From contig NZ_SSXV01000002.1 of NCBI RefSeq assembly GCF_009469595.2, positions 62,001-126,000 on the forward strand: DNA of 64,000 bases, given 5' to 3'. Shown here piece by piece: positions 39,961 through 51,873 of the stretch. The notes under the pieces are model-generated. The model saw only the letters and a program-made list of their open reading frames with translations. It ran no database searches and was not told the origin of the DNA. This stretch comes from Thauera sp. 2A1 (GTDB taxonomy: Bacteria; Pseudomonadota; Gammaproteobacteria; Burkholderiales; Rhodocyclaceae). Positions within the stretch are counted from its first letter, which is position 1, and each line of letters begins with the position of its first letter. A program made the position numbers and the translations under genes.

Positions 39961-41841
39961 TCAGCGGTTGAAGTTCAGGTTGGCCTGAACGTTCGCGCTT
40001 TGCTGAACCAGCGCGCCGATTCCGCTGTTCATGGCATTGATGATGATGCCTGCGCCATTCGTGAAGCTGCCGCCGATGGAGTTGGACATGTTGAAGGTGC
40101 CGGCATCCACCATCACCGTTCCACCATTGCCACCTGTGCCGCCGGCGCCGCCCTGGCCAGCGCCGCCCGTGGCGTTGCCTGCGGTGAGCGAGCCACCAGC
40201 GCCACCCGCACCACCGGAACCACCCTGGCCGGTGCCGCCTGCACCACCGGCGCCGCCGCTCGCCGAACCGCCCGAGGCCAGGCCGCTGGTCGAGCTGCCG
40301 GAACCGCCACCGCCGTTCGCTGCGCCGCCGCTGGCAACGCCGCTCGAGGCCTGGCCGCCGGCGCCGCCATTGGCGGAGCCACCGGTGGCGACGCCGGTTT
40401 GCGCGGTGCCGCCATTGCCGCCGGCACCGCCGTTGTTGGCGGCGTTACCGCCAGCGCCGGCGATCGCCGAGCTGTTGCCGGAGTTGGCCGATGCGGTGCC
40501 CGATGCGGCCTGGCCGCCGTTCGACGTGTTGGTGCCGCCATTGGCGCCGGCGTTGCCGCCCGTGGCGCCCGCGCTTGCAGTGGCGCCACCGCCGGTGCCG
40601 GTCGCATTGCCGCCGGTCGCCCCTGCGGTTTGCTGGTTGTTGCCGCCCTGCGCTTGCGACGGGCCGGTCTGGCCGCCGGCCGACGTGGCATTGCCACCCG
40701 TGCCGCCGGTGCCGCCGGTGGCCTGCGCGTTGTTGCTGGCGTTGGCCGTGTCGTTGCCGCTGCGGCGTGCATTCGCGTCCGCATTCATCGCCTTGGCCCA
40801 GGCGCCGCCGGCATCCGCGCTGCCACCGCTGGCGCCGCTGCCGCCGGCCTTGCTGCTTGCCTCAGCGCTACCGACGCTCGCCTTGGTCATCGCACCGGCA
40901 TCGCCGCCGCTGCCCTTGCCGTAGCCACCGTAGCTGCTGGCCGTCGAGCCGGCGTCGCCGCCGCTCGCCTTCGTGCCGCCGGTGTAGCCATAGGCATCAC
41001 CGCCACTCGCCCTGCCGGAGTCGGCCGACGAGCCGACCTTGGAGTAGGCGTCGCCGCCGCCGTAGGCCGCGGCCTTGCTGGCATTGCCGCCATCGCCACC
41101 GCCGGCTCCCTTGGCATAGCCACTCGCCGCGTCGCCTCCTGTTGCGGAGCCGCCGCCGCCGGCCCTGACCGAGCCGGAATCGGCATTGCCACCGTAGGCC
41201 TTGCCGCCGCTTGCGTAGCCCTTGGCATCGCCGCTGTAGGCGTCGCCGCCGCTTGCCGAACCACCCCGGGCGCCGTCGCCACCATTGCCACCGAAGGCCT
41301 TGCCGCCGTCGCCGCCGTTGCCGCCCTTGGCGCTGCCGCCATAGGCCATGCCGCCGTTGCCACCGAAGGCTGTCCCGCCATTGGCGCCATTGGCGCTTCC
41401 TTCATTGCTGGCCTGATTGCCCAGCCCGTGCACCTTGACGCCGGTGACCACGCCGCTGAGTTTCGAGATGGCCATCGCGGCGCTCTTGTTGAACGCGTTG
41501 TTGATGGCATTACTCGCGGAGCCGCCGTTGTTCGCCGCCGTGGCGTAGTCGCTCGCCGAGGCCCGGCCTTCGTTGTTGCGGTTGTCACCCGTGCTGTTGT
41601 TGTTCTTCTGGGAGCTGTGCTGGCTGTTGTTGGAGTTGTTGCTGCTGTCCTGGTTGGCGGACCAGTACGCCTTGGAATTCTCGTTGGCCTGCGGGCCGGT
41701 GCCGCCCTGCTGGGAGTTGGCGGTCGCGGTCTGCTCCGCCGACGTTGTGGCCTCTGTCACGGTGTTGGTCGGGTTCGCCGACGCCTGTGTTGCAAAACCG
41801 AAGGCGAGTGCAATTGCGCTCGCGAGCACACTCTGTTTCAT
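39961..41841 (-). CDS. Gly/Ala/Ser/Asn-rich exported repeat protein (putative major fibre subunit 2)
   Basis: 626 residues, GAGGAGGAAGCC before the ATG. Same design as its paralogue: signal peptide about 1-22 ([16 protein letters not shown]...ASA), then a polar Asn/Ser-rich N-terminal domain. That domain ends [18 protein letters not shown] and shares the block [12 protein letters not shown] with the paralogue. About 400 residues of GG-spaced repeats ([16 protein letters not shown]) follow, then a C-terminal domain ending in the same last 22 residues as its paralogue ([12 protein letters not shown]...NFNR). No cysteine seen. Own sigma54 promoter and terminator make it monocistronic. Likely an exported, possibly amyloid or adhesive, structural protein. 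The long opposite-strand frames are by-products of the repeats. Confidence 0.85.
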   Translation of the reverse strand: MKQSVLASAIALAFGFATQASANPTNTVTEATTSAEQTATANSQQGGTGPQANENSKAYWSANQDSSNNSNNSQHSSQKNNNSTGDNRNNEGRASASDYATAANNGGSASNAINNAFNKSAAMAISKLSGVVTGVKVHGLGNQASNEGSANGANGGTAFGGNGGMAYGGSAKGGNGGDGGKAFGGNGGDGARGGSASGGDAYSGDAKGYASGGKAYGGNADSGSVRAGGGGSATGGDAASGYAKGAGGGDGGNASKAAAYGGGDAYSKVGSSADSGRASGGDAYGYTGGTKASGGDAGSTASSYGGYGKGSGGDAGAMTKASVGSAEASSKAGGSGASGGSADAGGAWAKAMNADANARRSGNDTANASNNAQATGGTGGTGGNATSAGGQTGPSQAQGGNNQQTAGATGGNATGTGGGATASAGATGGNAGANGGTNTSNGGQAASGTASANSGNSSAIAGAGGNAANNGGAGGNGGTAQTGVATGGSANGGAGGQASSGVASGGAANGGGGSGSSTSGLASGGSASGGAGGAGGTGQGGSGGAGGAGGSLTAGNATGGAGQGGAGGTGGNGGTVMVDAGTFNMSNSIGGSFTNGAGIIINAMNSGIGALVQQSANVQANLNFNR

Positions 41842-42185
41842 GGCTTCCTCCTCTGACTGGTGTCAAGACATGGCAACGCGCCGTGCCTCGGGAACAACGT
41901 CAGCATTTCCTGTGCCACTGCCCGGTGGATGCTCAGCCGCGCAGGCAAGAGCGGCGCTGCCCCCCTGTCGGCGCACGCTGCCGGGCGCGTCCGTCGCGAG
42001 TTTGTCAATTTTCGTTACACGTCGCCGTCGAGGAGGGCTGTGCGGCGCAGGGGAGGAGGTCGATCCCCGCCGCCCATGACCGGCCGCGGATGCGATGGCC
42101 GCTGAGCGAATCCGCTATCATTCGCCGTCCTGTCGCGTCGCGTCTGCCGATGCCGCTTCGATCCCGACCACTTCCGGAGACCTGC
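41842..42185. other. Divergent region between second Gly-rich gene and argJ
   Basis: 344 nt. Minus strand: conserved leader (41842-41890) and sigma54 promoter (41902-41917). Plus strand: a TATCAT (42116-42121) about 65 nt before argJ is a possible -10 without a good -35. No gene is supported. Confidence 0.5.
41902..41917 (-). promoter_or_regulatory. Sigma54 promoter of the second Gly-rich gene
   Basis: On the minus strand TGGCACAGGAAATGCT: TGGCAC is perfect, GG and GC are separated by 10 nt; the -12 is ATGC instead of TTGC. It lies at the same distance from its ATG as the promoter of the paralogue. Confidence 0.72.
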
Positions 42186-43424
42186 ATGGCTGTCAACCTC
42201 AACCTTCCGAATCCCGCCGATCTGCTGCCGGTTGCCGGCGTCCGCCTGGGAATCGCCGAAGCCGGCATCCGCAAGGCCAATCGCCGCGATCTCACCGTGA
42301 TCGAGCTGGCGGCAGGCAGCCGCGCTGCGGGCGTCTTCACCCAGAATCGCTTCTGCGCGGCGCCGGTGCAGGTGTGCCGCGCGCATCTTGACGGCGGCGA
42401 CATCCGCGCGCTGGTGATCAACACCGGCGTGGCCAACGCGGGCACCGGTGAGCCCGGGCTGAACAACGCGGTGGCCACCTGCGAGGCGGTGGCGGCGCAA
42501 CTGGGGGTGAAGGCGGCGCAGGTGCTGCCGTTCTCCACCGGCGTGATCCTCGAGCCGCTGCCGGTCGACCGTCTGGTGGCCGGCCTGCCGCGGGCGATCG
42601 CCGACCTGCGCGCCGACGCCTGGTTCGACGCCGCGCACGCCATCATGACCACCGACACGCTCGCCAAGGCGGTGTCGAGGCAGGTGCAGATCGGCGGCCG
42701 CACAGTGACGCTGACCGGCATCAGCAAGGGCGCCGGCATGATCCGGCCCAACATGGCGACGATGCTCGGCTTCCTCGCCTGCGACGCAGCGGTGAGCCAG
42801 CCGCTGCTGCAGGCGCTGGTGAAGGAGGCGGCCGACCTGTCCTTCAACAGCATCACCGTCGACGGCGACACCTCGACCAACGATTCCTTCATCCTCATCG
42901 CCACCGGCCAGGCCGGCAACGCCGAGATCGCCGACGCCGGGAGCGCCGACTACAAGGTGCTGCGTGACGCCGTGGTCGACGTCTCGATCGCGCTGGCGCA
43001 GGCCATCGTGCGCGACGGCGAGGGCGCGACCAAGTTCATGAGCATCGTCGTCGAGGGCGGCAAGGATCGCGAGGAGTGCCGCAAGGTCGCCTACGCGGTG
43101 GGCCACTCGCCGCTGGTGAAGACCGCCTTCTTCGCCTCCGACCCGAACCTCGGGCGCATCCTGGCGGCGATTGGCTACGCCGGCATCGATGATCTCGATG
43201 TGGCTGCACTGCGTGTCTGGCTGGGCAGCCCGGAAGAATCCGTCCTCGTCGCCGAGCACGGCGGCCGCGCCGCGAGCTACCAGGAGGAAGCCGGGGCACG
43301 CATCATGCAGCACGCCGAACTCACCGTGCGCATCGACCTCGCCCGCGGCAGCGCCGCGGCCACCGTGTGGACGTGTGATTTCTCCTACGACTACGTGAAG
43401 ATCAACGCCGATTACCGGAGCTGA
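42186..43424 (+). CDS. argJ: Bifunctional ornithine acetyltransferase / N-acetylglutamate synthase
   Basis: Transfers acetyl from N-acetylornithine to glutamate (cyclic arginine pathway). 412 residues from the ATG at 42186 ([20 protein letters not shown]); the upstream open frame is shadow. The self-cleavage site is present as [13 protein letters not shown], cut before the Thr nucleophile, with GISKGAGMI before it and [15 protein letters not shown] after. argJ directly follows secA in several related genomes; here the fibre locus lies between them. Confidence 0.96.
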   Translation: MAVNLNLPNPADLLPVAGVRLGIAEAGIRKANRRDLTVIELAAGSRAAGVFTQNRFCAAPVQVCRAHLDGGDIRALVINTGVANAGTGEPGLNNAVATCEAVAAQLGVKAAQVLPFSTGVILEPLPVDRLVAGLPRAIADLRADAWFDAAHAIMTTDTLAKAVSRQVQIGGRTVTLTGISKGAGMIRPNMATMLGFLACDAAVSQPLLQALVKEAADLSFNSITVDGDTSTNDSFILIATGQAGNAEIADAGSADYKVLRDAVVDVSIALAQAIVRDGEGATKFMSIVVEGGKDREECRKVAYAVGHSPLVKTAFFASDPNLGRILAAIGYAGIDDLDVAALRVWLGSPEESVLVAEHGGRAASYQEEAGARIMQHAELTVRIDLARGSAAATVWTCDFSYDYVKINADYRS

Positions 43425-43439
43425 TTCCCGCGTCGATGC

Positions 43440-43823
43440 TCAATGCAGCACCCTGGGCATCGCCAGCATGAAGGGCGGGATCTCCGCTTCGAAGGGGTGA
43501 CCGTCCTCGGCCACCATCTGGTAGCTGCCGTGCATGGTGCCGACCGGCGTCTCGAGCACGCAGCCGCTCGTGTAGCTGTAGCTGTCGCCCGGCGCCAGCA
43601 GCGGCTGTTCGCCGATCACGCCCTGGCCATGCACTTCCTGCACCTTGCCGGTGCCGTCGGTGATGACCCAGTGCCGGCTGACGAGCTGTGCCGGAACGGT
43701 GCCGGTGTTGCGGATGGTGACGTGGTAGGCGAAGACGAAATGCTCGTCATCGGGGCGAGACTGGGCCGGCACGAATTCGGCGACGGCCTGGACTTCGATG
43801 CGGTAGCTGTCCGGTGAGCTCAC
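43440..43823 (-). CDS. apaG: ApaG domain protein
   Basis: 127 residues, the full length of the single-domain family. Fibronectin-III-like beta fold with FVFAYHVTIRNTG, LVSRHWVITDGTG and YTSGCVLETPVGTMHGSYQM. Linked in enteric bacteria to Co2+ resistance/Mg2+ homeostasis, but the molecular function is unclear. It converges with argJ and diverges from purB. Confidence 0.93.
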   Translation of the reverse strand: MSSPDSYRIEVQAVAEFVPAQSRPDDEHFVFAYHVTIRNTGTVPAQLVSRHWVITDGTGKVQEVHGQGVIGEQPLLAPGDSYSYTSGCVLETPVGTMHGSYQMVAEDGHPFEAEIPPFMLAMPRVLH

Positions 43824-43864
43824 TGGGGCGCCTCTGTCCTGCGGGTTGGGGAGCGAGGCGGTAA

Positions 43865-45268
<1,404 letters not shown>

Positions 45269-45276
45269 CGTTCTGG

Positions 45277-45335
45277 TCGCGGTCAAGCCCGCTCCTACAC
45301 GGTAGCCTCGCATGTAGGAGCGGGCTTGACCGCGA
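45277..45335. repeat. REP-like inverted repeat
   Basis: A perfect 22-bp inverted repeat: the arm at 45277-45298 (starting TCGCGGTCAAGCCCGC) pairs with 45314-45335 (starting GTAGGAGCGGGCTTGAC), loop 15 nt. It lies right after the purB stop. The sequence closely resembles the Pseudomonas REP core GTAGGAGCGGGCTTGCCCGCGA. It may serve as a transcription end or mRNA-stabilising structure. No second copy is seen in the window. Confidence 0.75.
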
Positions 45336-45402
45336 TTGGCCGTTCCGGACGAGGCTGGCTCGCTGCTGACGGATTTGCTCATTCGACATTTCGGGACTTC
45401 AC

Positions 45403-45720
45403 ATGGCTTTTTCAGACAACCTCAAGACCCTTCCAGGCATTTCGCACCTCGCCGCGCTGAACCTGATCGACGCCGCCGATGCGGTCGTCGCCACCATCGA
45501 GAACAAGCCGGGCCAGGCCGGCTCGCTTGCCGTCTATAACCACCTGGCCCAGCTCTACGGCGCGATCACGCCCGAGGCGGCGAAGAAGGGTATCGAGCTG
45601 TACGCCGAGCACAGCGAGGACGCACGCCTGAACCCCGGCAAGCACCCCAACATCGACCGCCTGATCGGCCTGACCGAGCGCGGCGAGACGTTGCGCGTGA
45701 AGCAGGTTTTCGCCGTATAA
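45403..45720 (+). CDS. DUF2322-like small protein
   Basis: 105 residues, no signal or membrane segment. The sequence (MAFSDNLKTLPGISHLAALN, IENKPGQAGSLAVYNHLAQL, HSEDARLNPGKHPNIDRL) is like proteins I recall as DUF2322 in betaproteobacteria. Function unknown. Lies alone between purB and the secDF operon. Confidence 0.75.
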   Translation: MAFSDNLKTLPGISHLAALNLIDAADAVVATIENKPGQAGSLAVYNHLAQLYGAITPEAAKKGIELYAEHSEDARLNPGKHPNIDRLIGLTERGETLRVKQVFAV

Positions 45721-45994
45721 ACGACGTACAGCGCCGTCGTTTCGACGGGCGAAAAGGTCCACCGCACGAGGTCGCGGGGCGGGCGCAGCGGGCGCCAACT
45801 TCATGAGCGCCGAGGTGGAGGGCGTCGCGGGGGAAACAAGGCGACGCATGTCTGAGGAGCGCAGCGACGAGTTTGCGTCGCAGCCCCCGCGGCGTCCTCC
45901 GCCGAGGGCAGCCGCAGGCCGCGAATGCAGGCGGCGACCGCTGCACCCGCCCCGCGACCGGACCGAAAGCACGATCTGGCGGGCACAGCCTCCC
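45721..45994. other. Gene-free region with a folded palindromic element
   Basis: About 275 nt after the DUF2322-like gene. Within it, GCGGGGG (45827-45833) pairs with CCCCCGC (45884-45890), and nested GCGACGCA (45841-45848) with TGCGTCGC (45874-45881). This gives one large stem-loop around TGAGGAGCGCAGCGACGAG. It looks like a dispersed intergenic palindrome. No gene is supported. Confidence 0.5.
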
Positions 45995-46026
45995 CAAAAA
46001 AGAAAGGCGCCACAAGGGCGCCTTTT
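45995..46026 (-). terminator. Rho-independent terminator after secF
   Basis: On the minus strand AAAGGCGCC-CTTGT-GGCGCCTTT followed by CTTTTTT, starting 25 nt after the secF stop. It ends the yajC-secD-secF unit. Confidence 0.85.
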
Positions 46027-46050
46027 GCACATCCGGAAGAGCGTGAGGCC

Positions 46051-46983
46051 TCAGACCACCGCCTCTTCCTTTTCCTTCTTCGGCTTCACGAACTGCTCGC
46101 GCGACGCGCCCAGCCACATCACCAGCGGGCTCGCCACCAGCACCGACGAATAGATGCCGAAGCAGATGCCGATGGTCAGCGCCATCGCGAAGTAGTGCAG
46201 CGTCTCGCCGCCGAACAGCAGCATCGACAGCACCATCACCTGCGTGCTGCCGTGGGTGATGATGGTGCGCGAGATCGTGCTCGTGATCGCGTGATCCAGC
46301 ACCTGCGGCGTGGTGAGGTTGCGCTTCTTCTTGAACGTCTCGCGCACGCGGTCGAACACCACCACCGACTCGTTCACCGAATAGCCCAGCACCGCCAGCA
46401 CCGCCGCCAGCACAGGCAGCGAGAACTCCCACTGGAAGAAGGCGAAGAAGCCCAGGATGATGATCACGTCGTGCAGGTTGGCGATGATCGCCGACACCGC
46501 GAAACGCCATTCGAAGCGCAACGCCAGATACACCACGATGCCGACGATCACCAGCAGCAGCGCCATCGCGCCATCGGAGGCCAGCTCCTTGCCCACCTGC
46601 GGGCCGACGAACTCCACCCGGCGCAGCTCGGGCACCGGGCCGGCGACGCCCTTCAGCGTGCCCATGACCTTCTCGGAGACGCCGTTGGTGTCCAGATCGT
46701 CGCGGTTCGGCAGGCGCACCAGCAGGTCGCGGGCGCTGCCGAAGTTCTGCACCTGCGCGTCCGGGTAGCCGCTGGCCGCCAGCGCCTCGCGGATCGGCTC
46801 GAGCTGCGGCGCCTCGGCGTAGGTGACTTCCACCAGCGTGCCGCCGGTGAACTCCACCGACAGATGCAGACCGCGGGTGGCGAGGAAGAACACCGCCAGC
46901 AGGAAGGTGATCAACGAAATCACGTTGAACACCAGCGCATGGCGCATGAAGGGGATGTCTTTCTTGATGCGGAAGAATTCCAT
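46051..46983 (-). CDS. secF: Protein translocase subunit SecF
   Basis: RND-type membrane partner of SecD that uses the proton gradient to help late protein export. 310 residues, six predicted transmembrane helices with a periplasmic domain after the first (FTGGTLVEVTYAEAPQ). Conserved GYSVNESVVVFDRVRE and C-terminal FGIYSSVLVASPLVMWLG are clear. Lies 24 nt after secD. Confidence 0.96.
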   Translation of the reverse strand: MEFFRIKKDIPFMRHALVFNVISLITFLLAVFFLATRGLHLSVEFTGGTLVEVTYAEAPQLEPIREALAASGYPDAQVQNFGSARDLLVRLPNRDDLDTNGVSEKVMGTLKGVAGPVPELRRVEFVGPQVGKELASDGAMALLLVIVGIVVYLALRFEWRFAVSAIIANLHDVIIILGFFAFFQWEFSLPVLAAVLAVLGYSVNESVVVFDRVRETFKKKRNLTTPQVLDHAITSTISRTIITHGSTQVMVLSMLLFGGETLHYFAMALTIGICFGIYSSVLVASPLVMWLGASREQFVKPKKEKEEAVV

Positions 46984-47007
46984 GATTGCCTGTTCCTTTC
47001 GTTCCGC

Positions 47008-48873
47008 TCAGTTGTTGCCCGGCTTCCAGATCTGGCCGATGGCGAGCGATTCGACCTTGCGCCGGCGGCCGTAGAGGAAGTTGATCATCATGCGCGACAC
47101 CAGGATGGCGCTGAACATCGAGGTCAGGATGCCGAGGCAGTGCACCACCGCGAAGCCGCGCACCGGACCGGAACCGAACACCAGCAGCGCGATACCGGCG
47201 ATCAGCGTGGTGATGTTGGAGTCCAGGATGGTGTCGAAGGCGCGGTCGTAGCCGGCGGAAATGGCGGCCTGCGGCGTGGCGCCGTTGCGCAGCTCCTCAC
47301 GGATGCGCTCGTTGATCAGCACGTTGGCGTCGATCGCCATGCCCAGCGTCAGCGCCATCGCGGCGATGCCGGGCAGCGTCAGCGTCGCCTGCAGCAGTGA
47401 GAGCAGCGCCACCAGCAGCAGCAGGTTGGCCGCCAGCGCGATCGACGACACCAGACCGAACAGCATGTAGTACGCGCTCATGAAGATCGCGATCGCGACG
47501 AAGCCCCACAGCGTGGAATGGAAGCCCTTGGCGATGTTCTCGGCACCCAGGCTGGGGCCGACGGTGCGCTCCTCGATGATTTCCATCGGCGCCGCCAGCG
47601 AACCCGCGCGCAACAGCAGCGCCACGTCGTTGGCCTCGGTGGTGGTCATGCGGCCCGAGATCTGCACGCGGCCGCCGCCGATCTCGCTGCGGATCACCGG
47701 TGCGGTGACGACTTCGCCCTTGCCCTTCTCGATGAGCAGGATCGCCATGCGCTTGCCGATGCTCTCGCGCGTGATGTCGCGGAAGATGCGTGCGCCGGCG
47801 GCATCCAGCGTCAGATGCACCGCGGGCTCGTTGGTCTGGCCGTCGAAGCCCGGCTGGGCGTCCGTCAGGCGGTCGCCGGTCAGCACCACCTGTTTCTTCA
47901 GCAGCAGCGGCGCGCCGCCGCGCTCCTTGAAGAGCTCGGTGCCGAAGGGAACGTTGCCGGTCAGCGCCTGTTCGAGCAGGCCCGGCGTGTCGTCGACCAT
48001 GCGCACTTCCAGCGTCGCGGTGCGGCCGAGGATGTCCTTCGCCTTGGCCACGTCCTGCACGCCCGGCAACTGCACGACGATGCGATCCGCCCCCTGCTGC
48101 TGGATCACCGGCTCGGCCACGCCGAGCTCGTTGATGCGGTTGTGCAGTGTGCTGATGTTCTGCTTGATGGCGAAATCGCGCATCGTCTTCTGCGCCTGCG
48201 CGGTCAGCGTGGCGACCAGCTTCAGGTCGTCGGCCGTGTCGTCGCGGTCGGCGAGCTGCAGGTCGGCGGTGGAGGACTGGATGGCGCGGCGCGCGGCTTC
48301 GCGCTGATCGGCGTCACGGAAGCGCACCACTACGGTGTTGCCTTCGCGCGTGATGCCGGCGTGGCGCACGTTCTTGTCACGCATCAGCGTGCGCAGGTCG
48401 CCGGTGGTGGCGTCCAGGCGCTTGGTGAGCGCGCCCGGCATGTCCACCTGCAGCAGGAAGTGCACGCCGCCGCGCAGGTCGAGGCCGAGGTACATCGGCA
48501 GTGCGTGGATCGCGGTGAGCCAGGCGGGCGAGGCGGAAAGCAGGTTCAGCGCGACGACGTAGGAAGGATCCTGCGCATTCGGGTTCAACGCGCGCTCGAT
48601 CGCGTCCTTGGCGCGCAACTGCAGATCGGTGTTGGCGAAGCGGGCGCGCACGCTGGTGGCGTCGGAGAAGATGCCCGCGTTGTCGATGCCCGCCTCCTTG
48701 AGCACGCCGGCAACGCGGTCGGTCGCCGCTGCAGGGTCGAGCTTGAAGGTGGCCTTGGCGCTGGAGACCTGAACCGCCGGCACTTCGCCGTAGAAGTTCG
48801 GCAGCGTATAGATCAGGCCCCAGAGCAGCACGAGGCCGATGAGCAGGTTTTTCCAGAGTGGATAGCGATTCAT
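47008..48873 (-). CDS. secD: Protein translocase subunit SecD
   Basis: 621 residues. One N-terminal helix, a large periplasmic domain with GLDLRGGVHFLLQVDM, then five helices in the RND half containing AMAIDANVLINERIREEL (as GMAIDANVL) and FKKG-type loops. Works with SecF, and with YajC encoded just upstream. These would support export of the secreted proteins of the 32-42 kb locus too. Confidence 0.96.
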   Translation of the reverse strand: MNRYPLWKNLLIGLVLLWGLIYTLPNFYGEVPAVQVSSAKATFKLDPAAATDRVAGVLKEAGIDNAGIFSDATSVRARFANTDLQLRAKDAIERALNPNAQDPSYVVALNLLSASPAWLTAIHALPMYLGLDLRGGVHFLLQVDMPGALTKRLDATTGDLRTLMRDKNVRHAGITREGNTVVVRFRDADQREAARRAIQSSTADLQLADRDDTADDLKLVATLTAQAQKTMRDFAIKQNISTLHNRINELGVAEPVIQQQGADRIVVQLPGVQDVAKAKDILGRTATLEVRMVDDTPGLLEQALTGNVPFGTELFKERGGAPLLLKKQVVLTGDRLTDAQPGFDGQTNEPAVHLTLDAAGARIFRDITRESIGKRMAILLIEKGKGEVVTAPVIRSEIGGGRVQISGRMTTTEANDVALLLRAGSLAAPMEIIEERTVGPSLGAENIAKGFHSTLWGFVAIAIFMSAYYMLFGLVSSIALAANLLLLVALLSLLQATLTLPGIAAMALTLGMAIDANVLINERIREELRNGATPQAAISAGYDRAFDTILDSNITTLIAGIALLVFGSGPVRGFAVVHCLGILTSMFSAILVSRMMINFLYGRRRKVESLAIGQIWKPGNN

Positions 48874-48963
48874 GGTCGGGTCGGACGCAAGAGGAGGACG
48901 CCGCGCTTGCCGCGCAGCGCCTTCAGGACGGCTGGGCGCAACATCTGGCGCACCTTGCCGGGA

Positions 48964-49290
48964 TTACAGGCTCTTCAGCGTGCCCTTGGGCAGCACGGTG
49001 GAGACGGCCTGTTTCTGCACCACCACATTGGTGTTCGGCGCGACTTCGATGTGAAGGAAGTTGTCGCCCACTTCAGCGATTCGCCCTGCGATGCCGCCCT
49101 GCGTCACCACTTCGTCGCCCTTCGACAGCGCTTCGACCATGGACTTGTGCTCCTTGGCGCGCTTCATCTGCGGCCGGATCATCAGGAACCACAGCACGAC
49201 GAACATCAGGATCAGCGGCAGCAGGCCCATCAGGCCGCCGGTCGGGTCGGTGCCGCCTGCGGCTTGCGCATATGCGTTTGAAATCAGCAC
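48964..49290 (-). CDS. yajC: Sec translocon accessory protein YajC
   Basis: 108 residues from a GTG at 49290, preceded by TTGGAG 8 nt upstream; the longer open frame is shadow. A short N-terminal tail (MLISNAYAQAAGG), one transmembrane helix (about 20-40, LLPLILMFVVLWFLMIRPQ) and a small soluble domain with GDEVVTQGGIAGRI. Typical tgt-yajC-secD-secF order, here queA-tgt-yajC-secD-secF. Confidence 0.94.
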   Translation of the reverse strand: MLISNAYAQAAGGTDPTGGLMGLLPLILMFVVLWFLMIRPQMKRAKEHKSMVEALSKGDEVVTQGGIAGRIAEVGDNFLHIEVAPNTNVVVQKQAVSTVLPKGTLKSL

Positions 49291-49370
49291 GGTAGGAACT
49301 CCAAGAGTGGCAAAAAGCGTTGGATTATAGCAGCAGGCGCATGACAGCCCGTGGGCGGCGCCGGCGCGCC

Positions 49371-51522
<2,152 letters not shown>

Positions 51523-51609
51523 CGGATCGTGACAAACGTCATGCAGGGATGCAATCGAAGCGCCCGGCTTGCTGCCGGCGCCCGTGTTCGGAGATAATGC
51601 GCGTCCCCA

Positions 51610-51694
51610 GCCGGGATGGCGGAATCGGTAGACGCAGCGGATTCAAAATCCGCCGCCGCAAGGTGTAAGGGTTCGAGTCCCTTTCCCGGCACCA
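51610..51694 (+). tRNA. tRNA-Leu (anticodon CAA)
   Basis: 85 nt with encoded CCA. Acceptor arms GCCGGGA and TCCCGGC pair; the anticodon loop TTCAAAA gives CAA, reading UUG. A long variable arm (CCGCCGCAAGGTGT region) is typical of leucine class II tRNAs. T-loop GGTTCGAGTCC is standard. No integrase or attachment duplication is seen beside it. Confidence 0.95.
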
Positions 51695-51873
51695 TTTTCA
51701 AATCAGCAGCTTAGGAACCGTAGGGCGCGGCGAAAGCTCGCCATTCTAGGGTTTTTGATGCCGCTTTGCAGCACTGACCTGCGCGCGTCTCGCGTTCCCC
51801 TCGCCGTTGACCTCAGGCCGCGCGCCGTCGTGAGGGGAGGGAGTGACCGGCAGGCGCGGCTCCCCGGCAGTGT

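Noticed and set aside
37587-41841. CRISPR or tandem DNA repeat array
   Set aside because: The repetition is protein-level, with variable codons and no regular spacer/repeat unit; the frames are open with signal peptides and conserved ends.
37084-41856. Very long plus-strand open frames (484, 617 and 677 codons) opposite the Gly-rich genes
   Set aside because: They are by-products of GC-rich GGN repeats read on the other strand: composition is almost pure Ala/Pro/Gly/Arg, there are no ribosome sites, and signal peptides, ribosome sites and sigma54 promoters all support the minus-strand genes.
51610-51873. tRNA-Leu as an integration site for a mobile island
   Set aside because: No integrase, no repeat of the tRNA 3' end, and ordinary chromosomal genes on both sides.
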